Source of the DNA: Catonia carolina
Taxonomy: Eukaryota > Arthropoda > Insecta > Hemiptera > Achilidae
Length of the DNA stretch: 64,000 bases
Assembly: GCA_035578175.1 (NCBI GenBank)
Contig: JAQMRL010000001.1
Location: 188,004,283-188,068,282, forward strand
Direction of reading: 5' to 3'
The translations under genes were made by a program, and so were the position numbers. The notes under the pieces are model-generated. The model worked only from the letters and a program-made list of their open reading frames with translations. It was not told the origin of the DNA and did not search any database. Shown piece by piece: positions 46,028 to 56,575 of this stretch. The stretch's first letter is position 1, and each line of letters starts with the position of its first letter.

Positions 46028-47056
46028 CTTCTTCTTCTTTAGGTGCCGTCTTCGTTCCGAAGTTTGGCTATCATCAAAGCTATGCGTATTCTTGATACTG
46101 CAGATCTAAACAGTTGGCAGTTGTTGCAATTGAACCATTCTCTTAAGTTCTTCAACCATGAATTCCTTCTTCTGCTTATGGATCTTGTGCCAATTATTTT
46201 TCCCTGGATAATAAGTTGCAACAACTGGTATTTATCTCCCCTCACAACATGTCCCAAATACTGCAATTTGCGCTTCTTAATCGTTAGTATCAATTCTTTC
46301 TCCTTTTGCATCCTTCTCAAAACCTCCACGTTTGTCACTCTCTCTGTCCACGATACTCTCAGTATCCTACGATACATCCACATTTCGAATGCCTCTACCC
46401 TCTTGGTATCGACCTTTTTCAATGTCCACGCCTCCATTCCATAGAAAAGAACTGAGAGCACGTAGCATCTCACAAGGCGAATTTTAAGCTCAAGGCTTAG
46501 ATCTCTTCCACAGAACACCTTTTTCATTTTAGTAAATGTGACTCTAGCTTTTTCCACTCTGATCCTGATTTCTTCAGAACTATCATTATGTTCGTTGATA
46601 ACAGTTCCTAGGTAGTTATACTTTCTCACCCTTTCAACTTTTTGACCATGTATAGTTATGTCAGGAAAGGTTTGCGGTGATTTAGATACCACCATTATTT
46701 TTGTTTTGTTGATGTTAAGTGTTAGTCCGTATTCTTCACTGGATTCTACTATTCTGTTAATTAGTATCTGAAGATCTTCTGGAGTTTCTGCCATTATAAC
46801 CGTGTCATCAGCATACCTTAAGTTGTTTATTGGAGTGCCATTTATTCTAATACCTATATCTTGCTCTGACAGTGCTCTGTTCATGATATCTTCTGAATAT
46901 AGGTTGAACAGGATTGGTGAGAGTATACATCCCTGCCTTACGCCTCTCTTAATCTCGCTTTCCTCCGTTGTCTCTTGCTCTATTCGAATATTCGCTCTTT
47001 GATTATAGTAAATCTTGGAAATAATCCTGATGTCCCTCCTATCCAATCCTTTCAAT
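46028..47056 (-). mobile_element. 5'-truncated RTE-like retrotransposon, RT frame intact
   Basis: A single 338-codon minus-strand frame (46039-47055) runs from the RT fingers/palm to the C-terminus: RDIRIISKIYYNQRANIRIE, KRGVRQGCILSPILFNLYSE, NLRYADDTVIMAE (intact YADD), VRKYNYLGTVINE, FYGMEAWTL, MWMYRRILRVSWTERVTN and KRKLQYLGHVVRG. The upstream fingers and the endonuclease are gone by 5' truncation. The tail is an (AAG)n run at 46028-46039. A 12-bp repeat, tattaattcaat, lies at both sides, with about 37 bp of AT-rich filler between the truncated 5' end and the right repeat. No stops inside the frame, so this is a relatively young insertion. Confidence 0.9.
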
Positions 47057-47105
47057 ACAAATTAATATTAATATTAAAATTAATATTAATTAGTATTAAT
47101 TCAAT
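47057..47105. repeat. 5' junction filler and right target duplication
   Basis: The filler repeats ATTAATATTAAT-type motifs and ends in tattaattcaat (47094-47105). TTCAATACAAA appears at both edges (47051 and 47100). Such filler often arises at 5' junctions of retroposons. Confidence 0.5.
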
Positions 47106-47616
47106 ACAAAGTAAATAAAGTAAATAAAAGCTTACGTTTTCTTTCCAGCAGTACTTAGAAAATTGCTTATTAAGGGAAATTAAAGGATAGTATAATTTAC
47201 CAGTAAATTACCCAAATAGCAGGCTAGTAATTACTGGTTCCTAATGTAAACGCAGAGTTCCCAATCTGAATTTATTTCCTAACTTATTCATTGATTTCGA
47301 TGCAACTACTTTTACTCATGTTAAGTGAACTGCATTCATCAGAATGACTTGAAAAAATGTACAAATTGAAATATTTTAGAATAAAAACAAAATAGTCCTA
47401 CTTATTTTTAAACCAGTGTTTGTTTTTGAGGATAACTAACAGAAAACAAGTGTGCAAGTAATCTATCGTACTTAAAAATAACACTGCACACGCAAGCTAA
47501 GAAGCTAATTTCCCTTCCCTAATTACGTAATTATACTGAGTAATTTTCTTTTGCATTGAAATTCATATCCGTTCGAGAATACAATTTCAATTAAAGTCGA
47601 TGTTTTTGTTACTTAC
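47106..47616. other. Unassigned AT-rich DNA
   Basis: No gene or repeat family is recognised. Confidence 0.3.
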
Positions 47617-47660
47617 CGCTGTGGTCATTTCAAATATATTGTTTAGCGGTATATAAAGAA
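47617..47660 (-). CDS. Weak candidate first exon, minus strand
   Basis: Minus strand: an ATG at 47628 gives four codons (MTTA) ending at a consensus donor (GCG then GTAAGTAAC). No acceptor-like AG precedes it closely, so it would be a first exon with an upstream leader. The exon end phase is 0. The upstream limit is arbitrary. Confidence 0.2.
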
Positions 47661-47692
47661 ACAAACGGAAATAATTCATCAAATTTTATTAT

Positions 47693-47751
47693 ACAGTAAA
47701 ACCCCACTTAACTGAAATATAGGGGACGGACCCGATTTCGGATACGGAAAA
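47693..47751 (+). mobile_element. Single end of a Tigger/pogo-like element
   Basis: TACAGTAAAACCCCACTTAA followed by GGGGACGGACCCGATTTCGG has the TA-CAGT start and G/C-rich follow-on of pogo-type termini. No partner end is found; the sequence runs into a family D fragment. Confidence 0.45.
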
Positions 47752-47854
47752 TTTTGTAGAGAAAAATGCTTGAAATAAAAGTTGTAGATATTTTAATTTT
47801 CTATAAATTATATTATTACACTTCTGTCCTAAAATGCATGCTCCGGCCGAAATC
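47752..47854 (-). mobile_element. Family D fragment, copy 12 (unit 2 only)
   Basis: TTGTAGAGAAAAATGCTTGA, AAGTTGTAGATATTTTAATT and ACTTCTGTCCTAAAATGCAT match the second internal unit of the family and end at GGCCGAAATC. Confidence 0.85.
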
Positions 47855-47869
47855 GGAGTGTAAAGTATC

Positions 47870-48755
47870 ATAATTTTGTAGTACGGAGCTCTTGATATTA
47901 AACGGAGAAATTTAGATTGGAACGTCGGTAGATGATTAAGATTACTGGATTTTGCTGAGCCAAATAGCTGTACTCCGTAAGTCCAAACTGGTTTAAATAA
48001 TGATTTGTGTAGCAGTAATTTTTAAGAAATTGGTAAAGGAGAAGTTTTACTGAGAAATCGGTACAGTTGTCATAATTTTGTATTTAACTGAAGTCTTTTC
48101 TTTTTTTTATGTGCGACTGCCACGTAAGTCTTTTATCAAAGATAAGCCCTAAGTATCGAATTTCGCACTTCTGAGTTATGGGAACGTTATTAAGAAAGAC
48201 ATTAGGGCATATTCCTTTTCGAAGAGAAAAGAAAACATGATACGATTTGATTGGATTAATTTGTATTCTCCGTGGTTCTAACCAGTCTTGTAGAATAGCC
48301 AGATGATATTGTAAATTAGCGCTTCTGATCTTTGGATTATCGGAGGATGAAAGAAGAAGAGTGAAGTCGGCATATGTAGCGATGGTAGTCACGTCAGTCT
48401 CTGGCAGATCAGATTTGTAGATATTGTACAATAACGGAGAGAGGATCGATCCTTGTGGCACTCCAGCTAAGATCTGTTTATATTCGAAGTACTCATCCCC
48501 TTGACGAACGACGAAAATTCTTTCCTCTAGGTATGAACGGAGTACATAGTAGACAGTGTCTGGTAATATACGTTTCAGTTTGAAGAGTAGTCTGTCGTGC
48601 CATACCTTGTTAAACGCCGCACTTACGTCTAAGGAAACTCCTGTGTATTCCTTTCTTTCTACTAGTAGGCCTGAAACAATTAGATCGACGACACGGTGTA
48701 GTTGGTGAACTGTTGAATTCTGTGACCGGACAAGGAAAATTAAAATAAATGACAA
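47870..48755 (-). mobile_element. Jockey-clade retrotransposon fragment
   Basis: The minus frame 48084-48755 encodes the RT palm: NSTVHQLHRVVDLI, GVSLDVSAAFNKVWHDRLL (catalytic Asp), LAGVPQGSILSPLLYNIY and TYADFTLLLSS. The catalytic YADD has become YADF, so the enzyme would be dead even without other damage. It continues through CEIRYLGLIFDKRLTWQSHI. After a frameshift near 48100 the same element continues to about 47870 (LYRFLSKTSPLPIS, stop, then FKPVWTYGVQLFGSAKSSNL and FQSKFLRLISRAPY). Endonuclease and start are absent. Confidence 0.85.
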
Positions 48756-48779
48756 CAGTGAAATTTTAAGGTTTTATGA

Positions 48780-49245
48780 AATCTCTACACTAAAAAAATA
48801 ACACGGATTTTTTTTCTGCAATTAAATCAGTGAATCTATACACCATTTACTGGCGGAGTATTAAGTTTTGTCTTGACATTTGCTGTATATATTGATGTAA
48901 TTGAAGTATTTTTGACTGATGGGCTTAAATTTTTTGAAAGTGACTTTTCTTTGCGGCTCCAAACATTTCAATACCGTAATTCAATATAGATAAATAAACT
49001 TTATTTATTAATAGCTTAAATTTTAATGGTAGATTTGATTTTCTGTTGATAAATTTTGATAATAATTTTGTACAGTTATTAAATGTCAAACGTTTTATTT
49101 TGATATGATATTCACAAGTCGTGTACGGTCTAAATGGAGACGCAAATGGAGGTCTAAATAAACTAGAGTAGATTGTTTTCATTCGTCTAATGTAGATTAA
49201 GAGATGTTGCATAAATAAACCTTGCAGCCAATTGCTGGGAATCAA
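48780..49245 (-). mobile_element. Second Jockey-like RT fragment
   Basis: The minus frame (48925-49245) contains CEYHIKIKRLTFNNCTKLLS, INRKSNLPLKFKLLINKVYL and ILNYGIEMFGAAKKSHFQKI, the post-YLG region of a Jockey-type RT. It matches the same protein region as the lower-coordinate end of the neighbour but is clearly a different subfamily. Further decayed sequence (YFNYINIYSK) continues to about 48850. It may be a separate insertion next to 47870-48755. Confidence 0.65.
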
Positions 49246-49881
49246 CTATTCTGAATTATAATAATCCCACTAATTACAATGCATAGGCTAATTTCTTCTG
49301 CATTACCTTATCAAAATACTTCAACTGCATTGAATATAATTTATATTGTAATGTACAGGAATTTGAATAACAATATTCTTTATTAAACTAGGTGAGAAGA
49401 TTCGACCTACAATACCCGAGGTCAAACCACTTTTTAAATATTTATTATCATATACTTTAATTTTACTATTATTATTTTACTATTATTATTATTTTAATAT
49501 TATAATTTCACTAGTCAATGAATTAACCTTGATTTGTTGTTTACGTAAAAGAACATAATGGATTTCAGAGTTCTTCAAATTGTTTTAATGGGTTTTATTT
49601 TAAACAGATGTAATTGTATAAATATTGTGGTTACTTAGTAAAGAGGGTTTTTCTTAAAAATACTTATTGGCTATATCTTATTTTTAATAGCTTTAATAAC
49701 CTTGAAAAATTTAGTAAATTAATATTATAATTCTTTGTTATATTCTTATTTCTTGGATCGTTAATAAAATTACTTTATCATCTGTAAGTGACAGTAGCGC
49801 AATTGACTGCTTCTTTGAGGGCTTGGAGTTTGTATTAATAGCCAATGATATGTGAGAGTAAGAAAATTAAAATAATATATA
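49246..49881. other. Unassigned AT-rich DNA
   Basis: No gene or repeat family is recognised. Confidence 0.3.
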
Positions 49882-50461
49882 CAGTGGAGCGTCAGTTATC
49901 CGAACTACTCGTAATTGGGACCAGAGTGGTTCTGATAATCATATAATTCGGATAATCAAACACGCTAAATACTGTAATTTGTTAACCTGAACGGTAACAA
50001 TGTAATATAACCTAATTTTTTAATGGGTTAATAAAGACTAACGTATACTTTAGTTAGAAAAAACTAATTTATTCCATTTATTGCAAATGTAGAGTACTTA
50101 AATTATAAACACAAATGGAAAAGTACAAAATTTCAAAGCTGAATAACTTAATGAAATAACCTACGGTAAAATCATTTATGAAGTATGTTTTAACGAACTG
50201 GTACATACAATAGTAACTTTTAAAAAAATCTTGAATTTTTTTTTGAACTAAGATTTTTTTGCAGCTACGACTCTCATTCTTTTTAGTAACATTGCTTCAG
50301 CAGCACTAAATTCAAGCTGTTATTCGAACCACAGAATTGCAGTATCTGGGGGCAGAAAAGGCATTTGCGTGAGTAAATTATGTATAATCGTGTACATCAT
50401 GTATAATCATGCATAATCGACGGTTCGGATGACTGACGTTCGGATAATTGACGCTCCTGTG
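49882..50461 (-). mobile_element. Tigger/pogo-like element, internally deleted, with transposase tail relic
   Basis: Starts CAGTGGAGCGTCAGTTATCC and ends with the inverted partner (minus strand CACAGGAGCGTCAATTATCC); both continue GAAC. TA flanks at 49880-49881 and 50462-50463. Around 50250-50330 the minus strand reads AAEAMLLKRMRVVAAKK after a shift, reminiscent of the Lys/Arg-rich C-terminus of Tigger/Jerky transposases. Length 580 bp, so most of the gene is deleted. Confidence 0.8.
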
Positions 50462-51235
50462 TACTACGTAACTTAGACAACCTCGGGAACTCAGCTGGTA
50501 ATGTACTAGATTACTTTGCAGAAGAACTCAGATTTAAAGTTGAGAGTTTATAAATCGCTGGAATTTAAGAAATTTGACACACGGTTCCCTTATTTTACCT
50601 TAATTAAAATGAATCGGTATTTTACTTAGTGGCTACAAATAAAGTAAACAAATAATAATAGGCCTACAGTTAAATCTCCATAACTCGAATTATGTACGAA
50701 ATATGGTACTAATTCGAATTAAAGAAAATTTGAAATACAGAATAAAAGACCTATAGAATTTTGACAAATTGTTAAAGATAATGTTAAACATTTAAAAAAT
50801 AATTCTGTTTTAATGGCATTAAACAAATCTTCTGCGCTGTAACTTTTGATTAGAGTAAGTAATATTGATTGCTTGTAATTTTAGCTTCGTTAGAAACTGA
50901 GGAACATTCATCACAAATAACCTTTTAAGAGATTCCAGGATGATTTTTAATTTTTTAAGTCTTTTATGACATTAAATTTGGTATGCACATGTATGCAGAT
51001 ATTGGTCTGATTTTTCTCGGAGCATTACACCAGATATGGGAAAGTTTTCGCCGCGTACTTGCCAATTTAATACACTTTTTTCTATTCCAGGCTACGAAAA
51101 CATTTTCGAACAAATTTGCGTTAAAAACAAAAAAGAATTCGGATTTGAAAAAATCTCAAACAAAAAGTTCGAGTTACGAATATTCGAGTTATGGACGCTA
51201 ATTTTAACGTAAATTAACGAGCAAATCAAAGAATA

Positions 51236-51487
51236 AAACCACACTGCGGCCAAAAAAACCTTTGCGAAACGTTAGAAGACGTTCGGAAGCAGCCGAGTGG
51301 TCGAGAGATGCGTTGTGAGAGTAGGCACCAACACATAGTGGCCCGAATCTTTAACATTGGTTCGGCTCGAATCCCTGTGTGTAGCTGTCTACTCTCACCA
51401 CGCATTTTTTGGCCACTCGGCTGGTTCCGAACGCTTCCAAACGTCTTCGAACGTATCGCAACTGTTTATTTGGCCGCCGTGTGGTTT
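51236..51487. repeat. Foldback element with ~90-bp arms and a tRNA-like centre
   Basis: The left arm (51236-51324) and right arm (51389-51487) are inverted copies: AAACCACAC.GCGGCCAAA, TTGCGA.ACGTT.GAAGACG, AGCCGAGTGG and GTGAGAGTAG pair in order, with about 10 extra bases in the right arm. The 64-bp loop contains TTGGTTCGGCTCGAATCCCT. Confidence 0.88.
51289..51386 (+). repeat. Class II tRNA-like (Leu/Ser type) sequence in the foldback
   Basis: GCAGCCGAGTGGTCGAGAGA fits the D-arm/A box of Leu/Ser tRNAs; GGCTCGAATCCCTGTG fits a T-arm/B box. A credible anticodon arm and acceptor stem are not seen, so this is a promoter-like relic rather than a functional tRNA. Confidence 0.5.
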
Positions 51488-51552
51488 AACCATTAGGGAA
51501 ACTTAATTTAATTCAAATTATAGAAAATTCGAGTTATGGAAGTTAAACTGTA

Positions 51553-51769
51553 ATAATTAATTTTTCTCTCAAAAAGATTTTTCATGTAAATATACGAATA
51601 ACCTAACACTGGATTACATTTATCCTACTTTTAAATTTATATACACGTGGTGGGAAATTAACCTAGCCTCAACTTACTATGGTTTCCTATGGCCCTAGGA
51701 TAGGTCAATTTAGTGTCTCTTTTTCAAACATCAGGTGGTCTAAAATCAGAAAATTAGGATGCAAGCTCA
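51553..51769. other. Unassigned DNA
   Basis: Nothing recognised. Confidence 0.25.
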
Positions 51770-52440
51770 CAGATTTAAAGGTGTAATAATTTCCTTAGTG
51801 ATCTTCCTACCTTAATAAAGAACCATTTCTATCGAAAATTTAGCTTTAAACTTTATAATGTTCCGTATACTTTTATCGTTTTGGGGAACAGATTGTACAA
51901 TTTGGTACATAGGTTCCAAAAATGTCTTTTGAATAGTGTTCTTGTACCACTGTACAAAGGAATCAAAATGTCTGTTTTTTTCTATTGTAGTTGTGGATAC
52001 CTTTCAGGAAATTTGCTTTGTTTTTGTGCGCCTGTGTAACTAGTTTCTGGTCAAAAATTTCTTCGAAGTTATTGAAAATTCTTAAAAAATTGTTTAAATA
52101 ATCTAATGGCCCTACTTAGTCAATCAGCTGGTAGAAAGTCCTTTTGAATCGTTAAGTAAGACCGATTAGATAAGCGAATTAGTGCAGTGGCCAACTGAAA
52201 GTCAAAAATGATAATAAACATCAAGTATTTCGGATTCATGTCTATTCACGCTGAAATTCTGCATGATAGAGAATCAAATTGGGTGACTGTTAAGAATTTG
52301 GCGAATATTTTGCTCAGTTAAGTTTAAAAGTATTTCATTTTTAGGACATATTGTTAGTTATAATAAAATAAAAGTTGATCCTGAACGAATCAAGAATGTT
52401 AAGAATTTCCCGATTCCAAAGGACGTAAATTTGGAAAATA
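51770..52440 (+). pseudogene. Ty3/gypsy-like pol relic
   Basis: The clear part (about 52332-52440) is an open frame reading FKSISFLGHIVSYNKIKVDP then ERIKNVKNFPIPKDV. This matches the end of the Ty3/gypsy reverse transcriptase (FLGHxVS, DPxKI, FPxP). Upstream, FSFKLYNVPYTFIVLGNRLY (about 51835-51900) resembles the FGLxNAPxTFxRLM motif. The catalytic YxDD region between them is not recoverable. No LTRs were seen. Confidence 0.5.
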
Positions 52441-53465
52441 AAAGATATTCTACCTTAATTAATTTATAATTAAAACATAACCAACTACATTTTCAGCATC
52501 GGCTAATTTAACACCCTGATTAACAATAGTCAACAGATTCAAGATGAAGTTGTGAAAGCTGGATAAAGATAGAGGTAATATCAAAATGTCATTATCGGGT
52601 TTGGCTAATAATAATATTAATAAATAAAGTAAAAAATTTCTAAAGCTTACATGAAATTTCAAGCAAGTAAGAATGTAAAGTAATTCTGAACTTCAAAATT
52701 AAGAATATTACAATAACATTTTTTATTACATTTTTATTACATTAACTATTCATTACATTAATGAATAGTACATTAATGTAAAACCAGCGCCTTCTACTCG
52801 GTAAGACTGCGAGTTTAAATCAAGATGAAATAGTAAATTATCCAGTAACCGAAATAATATCTGAGGAAACAATCTTAAATCTCCCCTCATGACGGTGTTT
52901 GTTATTAAACTCATGATACTTGGTAATAAAAATATACATATCAAGCTATTAATAAAATAAGGGTAGCTAATAATGATCGAAGAAATATGCTATTTATTCA
53001 CTACAAGTAAACAGTTTATATCAAGCAATATGTATGTACGTTTATTGATGGAAAAGTGAGGGTTTTCATTTTCACGGCTACTTATAAGATTTATTACCGA
53101 TACAGCATACATTTTTTGCAAGGTCATATTCAAATTCTTAGGCTATACCTAACATGCAAAGCTTCAATTTACAAAAAAATTACGTTAAAATTATTAAAAT
53201 TTACTACAGACGTACTTTACAGTAATTACTATAAAATGTCATTCAAAAATTCTTCTAAATTAATTACATTTTACTCCACGGAATTCCAATTAAATAGGTG
53301 CGTACCATAATTAATTAAAAAATTGTTTTACGTTATTAATTACAGTAATAAAAACAAATATCACATAACAATATTAGTAAGTAATAAAGTAATTATATGT
53401 TTGTGTAACAATTTTTGTAGATCCTCAAAAACATTTTTATCTTATAAGGTGTGACAGGCCCGTCA
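52441..53465. other. AT-rich DNA, possible tRNA-like scrap
   Basis: No gene is assigned. ACCAGCGCCTTCTACTCGGT then GCGAGTTTAAATC near 52783-52818 looks like part of a tRNA-derived head. The minus frame 52459-52662 ends VKLADAENVVGYVLIIN and might hide a terminal exon after a TTGTTAATCAG acceptor, but support is thin. Confidence 0.3.
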
Positions 53466-53590
53466 GTGTTGTGGTCAGCATAACTGGCTTCTTCGCCGCA
53501 ATACCGGGTTCGATGACCGGTCACGTCTAGCTTTATTTAATCATTCATTTTCATCCGTTTGATTCAGTATTAATGTGCTATACACTCGAA
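53466..53590 (+). repeat. tRNA-derived SINE relic
   Basis: TGTGGTCAGCATAACTGG (A-box side) and CCGGGTTCGATGACCGG (B-box side) form a tRNA-like head. The following CATTCATTTTCATCCGT resembles the group B SINE body. Confidence 0.55.
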
Positions 53591-53843
53591 CGTAAAAAAT
53601 CAAACATTCTTTTGTATCGTTTTGTGTAACTGAAGTACTTTTCACGTAACAAGCAAGTAAACTTACTAGACAGTCGTGTGATTCCATTCTACTCACAAGA
53701 ATGAGATAATAAAAACTGGAGTTACAACACCAATTACTTACCTAAAATAGAGGACTTCTGAAAAACTGAATAGGCCTATACAGTCTACTTTAGTACGCAC
53801 AACTGATGATACCTAAGTCACTTATACACAATACGTTTCTAAG

Positions 53844-54153
53844 CAAAATCGCAAAAAAGTGAAAAATTACACGAATAAATTACTGACCGATTTTGATGAA
53901 ATTGTTCGTGTCGGGCCCTCTAGTAGTATGCAACTTAAGTTTAAGTTTAAGTATTTAAACTTTAAGTTTCAACTTCTTACTATGTTCCGTTCTTGAGATA
54001 TTTTGTTCACACACAGACCAATCGCTAAAAACATGTTTTTTGGGCTCAGCGGGTCTACAAACGTGTATCCCGTGAAAACTCGATTTAGAAAAACTGACAT
54101 GAAAACAATGCTTTCCTCCTATATATTCATATAGCATAAGAAAGAGAAAGTAA
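53844..54153 (-). mobile_element. Family D repeat, copy 13 (partial)
   Basis: AAAATCGCAAAAAAGTGAAA, ATTTTGATGAAATTGTTCGT, an AAGTTTAAGTTTAAG expansion, CACACACAGACCAATCGC, ACTGACATGAAAACAATGCT, ending GAAAGAGAAAGTAAAA. Both internal units are missing. Confidence 0.9.
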
Positions 54154-55356
54154 AAATGGAAAATAAAAAATATAACCCATAATTAGACCTACGTTACAAA
54201 AAACAAACACCTGTTCCTTCTAGAAAAAGCAAAAACGTGTTTTCTGAGCGATTGTTTTCACTTGGCTCTTAAGTTATATAATTTACTACCTAAAAATACA
54301 GTAGAACGCAATAAAATTTAACGAAAAAATACAGAAGTGGGTTGTAAATGTGGCAAGGAACATCATGGAAGTTATATTAAGTGCAACACAAAGTTAATAG
54401 TGAGATTATTTTGTGTTGTAGTAAATAGTTAGAACGATTAGTAAATTAAGTACTTATGACACAAGGCTCAGCGAAAAATATTACGTTTAATTGTCAACAC
54501 ATATAAAATCATTTGGCTCTAAATTTACTAGATAATAGTCAAACCACCAGACGTTTGAAACAGCATCATGTCTTGGATCTCTGTGACAAATTTTAAACAA
54601 AAACTAAAAAAAGATAAATTACAAACGAAAATAATTAAACAATAAATTAAAAAATAATTAAAATAAATAACAGGCTACATATTATATTAATACAAATGAA
54701 TTTCAACAACAATTAAAATATAAAAAGTTAAATTGAATAAAATATATTTTTAGTTGTTTTTATGGGCTTTAATGGGAGCCCTCTCCTTTATGTTATTTTA
54801 TAATATATTCACTTACAGTAGCTTCTAAATTGATTGTGTATGTAATTATTCAATAAAAATAATGGCTTTTTAAACGATAAAAATAAGTACTTATACACAA
54901 CCCCTGAAACACGGTTTTTAACCATAGTTGAAATTAATATTTTCCACAGTTTCTAAAAATGGAATGAGTGTGATAATAGAGAAACATTTACGTTACAAAA
55001 TTGTGGTTATTTGAAAACTGAAGCATTATTATTATTATTTTTAATCACAAACCAAACTCGATTATAGTAAAACAATTTAAAAAAATTATCTAGATAATTA
55101 TTTACCACTTTGATAATAATTAGAAATATTGAGACATTTACCTGTTGAAACCAATCAATATCAGCAATCTGATTTAACTAACTTATACTTAAAAATATAA
55201 AACCGCAAGCAATCTAATATCCACTCATGAATAAACGTATCATTATTTATATTATGAAGGTTTAGTCTATTTAAAACATTACCTCCCAACCTATTGTTCA
55301 GTTTGTTTTGCATTAATGGTCTTATATTTTATTATTCATTTTTACATGATATAAAA
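54154..55356. other. AT-rich intron-like DNA
   Basis: No repeat family is recognised; it holds the exon candidate at 55142-55168. Confidence 0.3.
55142..55168 (-). CDS. Weak candidate 27-bp exon, minus strand
   Basis: Minus strand: AAATCAG acceptor, nine codons IADIDWFQQ in phase 0-0, then a strong donor (CAACAG followed by GTAAATG). The polypyrimidine tract is weak. Confidence 0.2.
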
Positions 55357-55573
55357 ATCTGGTGTGAAACACTCACATAACTAACTTTCTCTTGCCAATG
55401 CAAATAATGAACAATTTAACTTAAAATAAAACGTTAGTAATAAAACATTAGAAATAAACAAAAACACTAACCTCAAAAAACAACCTATTTTAATCATAAG
55501 TGAATGATACAAAATGAAAACCAACCTTAGTTTGGCTTAATAATATGAAAAGTCACTCTTTCTAGGCTCTAAA
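55357..55573 (-). mobile_element. Family D repeat, copy 14 (left end only)
   Basis: ATCTGGTGTGAAACACTCAC, ACTTTCTCTTGCCAATGCAA, AACCAACCTTAGTTTGGCTT, CACTCTTTCTAGGCTCT; then the sequence changes. Confidence 0.9.
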
Positions 55574-55713
55574 TTTCCAGTCTGTAGTGTGCGATACGTC
55601 CGGCATATTAATTTAAAAAAAGCAACCTCTTTCGGGGACACAAGTTGTACAGTACTAGTACTCGGTTGACCGTTCGCGTTTTTAAATTGCCTGATTTAAC
55701 CCGATTATCTTAA

Positions 55714-56459
55714 GGGGAGACTGTACTTTGTATCCAGCCAATGTTAAATTTGCTATTTTTAGGCACATTTTTTATAGGATTGGTAAAAGATAAGGAAATG
55801 AAACTTTACACACTATAGGTGTCGGGTTTCTTCTCGAGCTACTGACATTGTTTGAATTTAATCTTTGGAACATTACATTTTTTTAAAAAACTACGAATAA
55901 CATAAACTTTTTACAAATTGTTTTTTACGTGTTTTGCGTATTACTACCTTTTGGAGCACTTGAGGAAGTCATAAAAATGTCGGTGTATGTGGCTATATGA
56001 GCTATATCGTACAAGATAATTAAATGGTAAAATTTTCAGCATGGTAGATTATTGGTTTCTGAGAAAAATGTACCTTAATGTTAAAAATTTAAATTTACGG
56101 GAAAAGGTAAGAAACAAGAAGGGATAAATCAAAAACAATATGTACACAAACAAGTAAATTTCCCATCAACAGTTGTTTAGAAAGCTGAACCAACATCTGA
56201 AAATATTAAAAAGCGTGATGCAGATATTTTAAAAACTAAAATTCTCTTTGCACTAAAACGAGCAGGATAAAATTATGAAAAATATTCGTTCTTCGTAACA
56301 AGATAATTTTTCTGTGTAAACCAAATAAAAACTTCATTTTTCATATTTTTTTTGACGTACCTAATTAAATGTTTTTGTGATCGATCTAGGCCTATACTAT
56401 CGAAAAACATAAAAAACCAAAAATCGAAATTTGAGTTAAAACCATCGTGCAATCTTCCC
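55714..56459. mobile_element. Possible TTAA-flanked MITE
   Basis: TTAA occurs on both sides (55710-55713 and 56460-56463). The ends are imperfect inverted repeats: GGGGAGACTGTAC at the left and GGGAAGATTGCAC (minus strand) at the right, 10 of 13 matching. TTAA duplication recalls piggyBac-type elements, but the ends do not begin with the usual CCC, so the class is uncertain. Confidence 0.4.
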
Positions 56460-56575
56460 TTAAGTAAAAAGCCACATTGGGCAATCCGGCATCACCCGAG
56501 TCCCGAAAGTGCCGGGGTAGAAAAGAGGTATATGGTATAAGACAACATAAATATATTGACGAATCTGCCTCATTA

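Larger units (their letters stand above)
50667..51550. mobile_element. Tigger/pogo-like non-autonomous element carrying a foldback insertion
   Basis: Starts CAGTTAAATCTCCATAACTC and ends with the inverted partner (minus strand CAGTTTAACTTCCATAACTC), both continuing GAATT. TA flanks at 50665-50666 and 51551-51552. A CGAGTTATGGA copy at about 51184 shows subterminal repetition. The foldback at 51236-51487 sits near the right end. The 72-codon frame at 50983-51201 has no convincing transposase motif. Confidence 0.85.

Noticed and set aside
51289..51386. Functional tRNA-Leu or tRNA-Ser
   Set aside because: No anticodon or acceptor stem could be paired; the sequence is part of a foldback.
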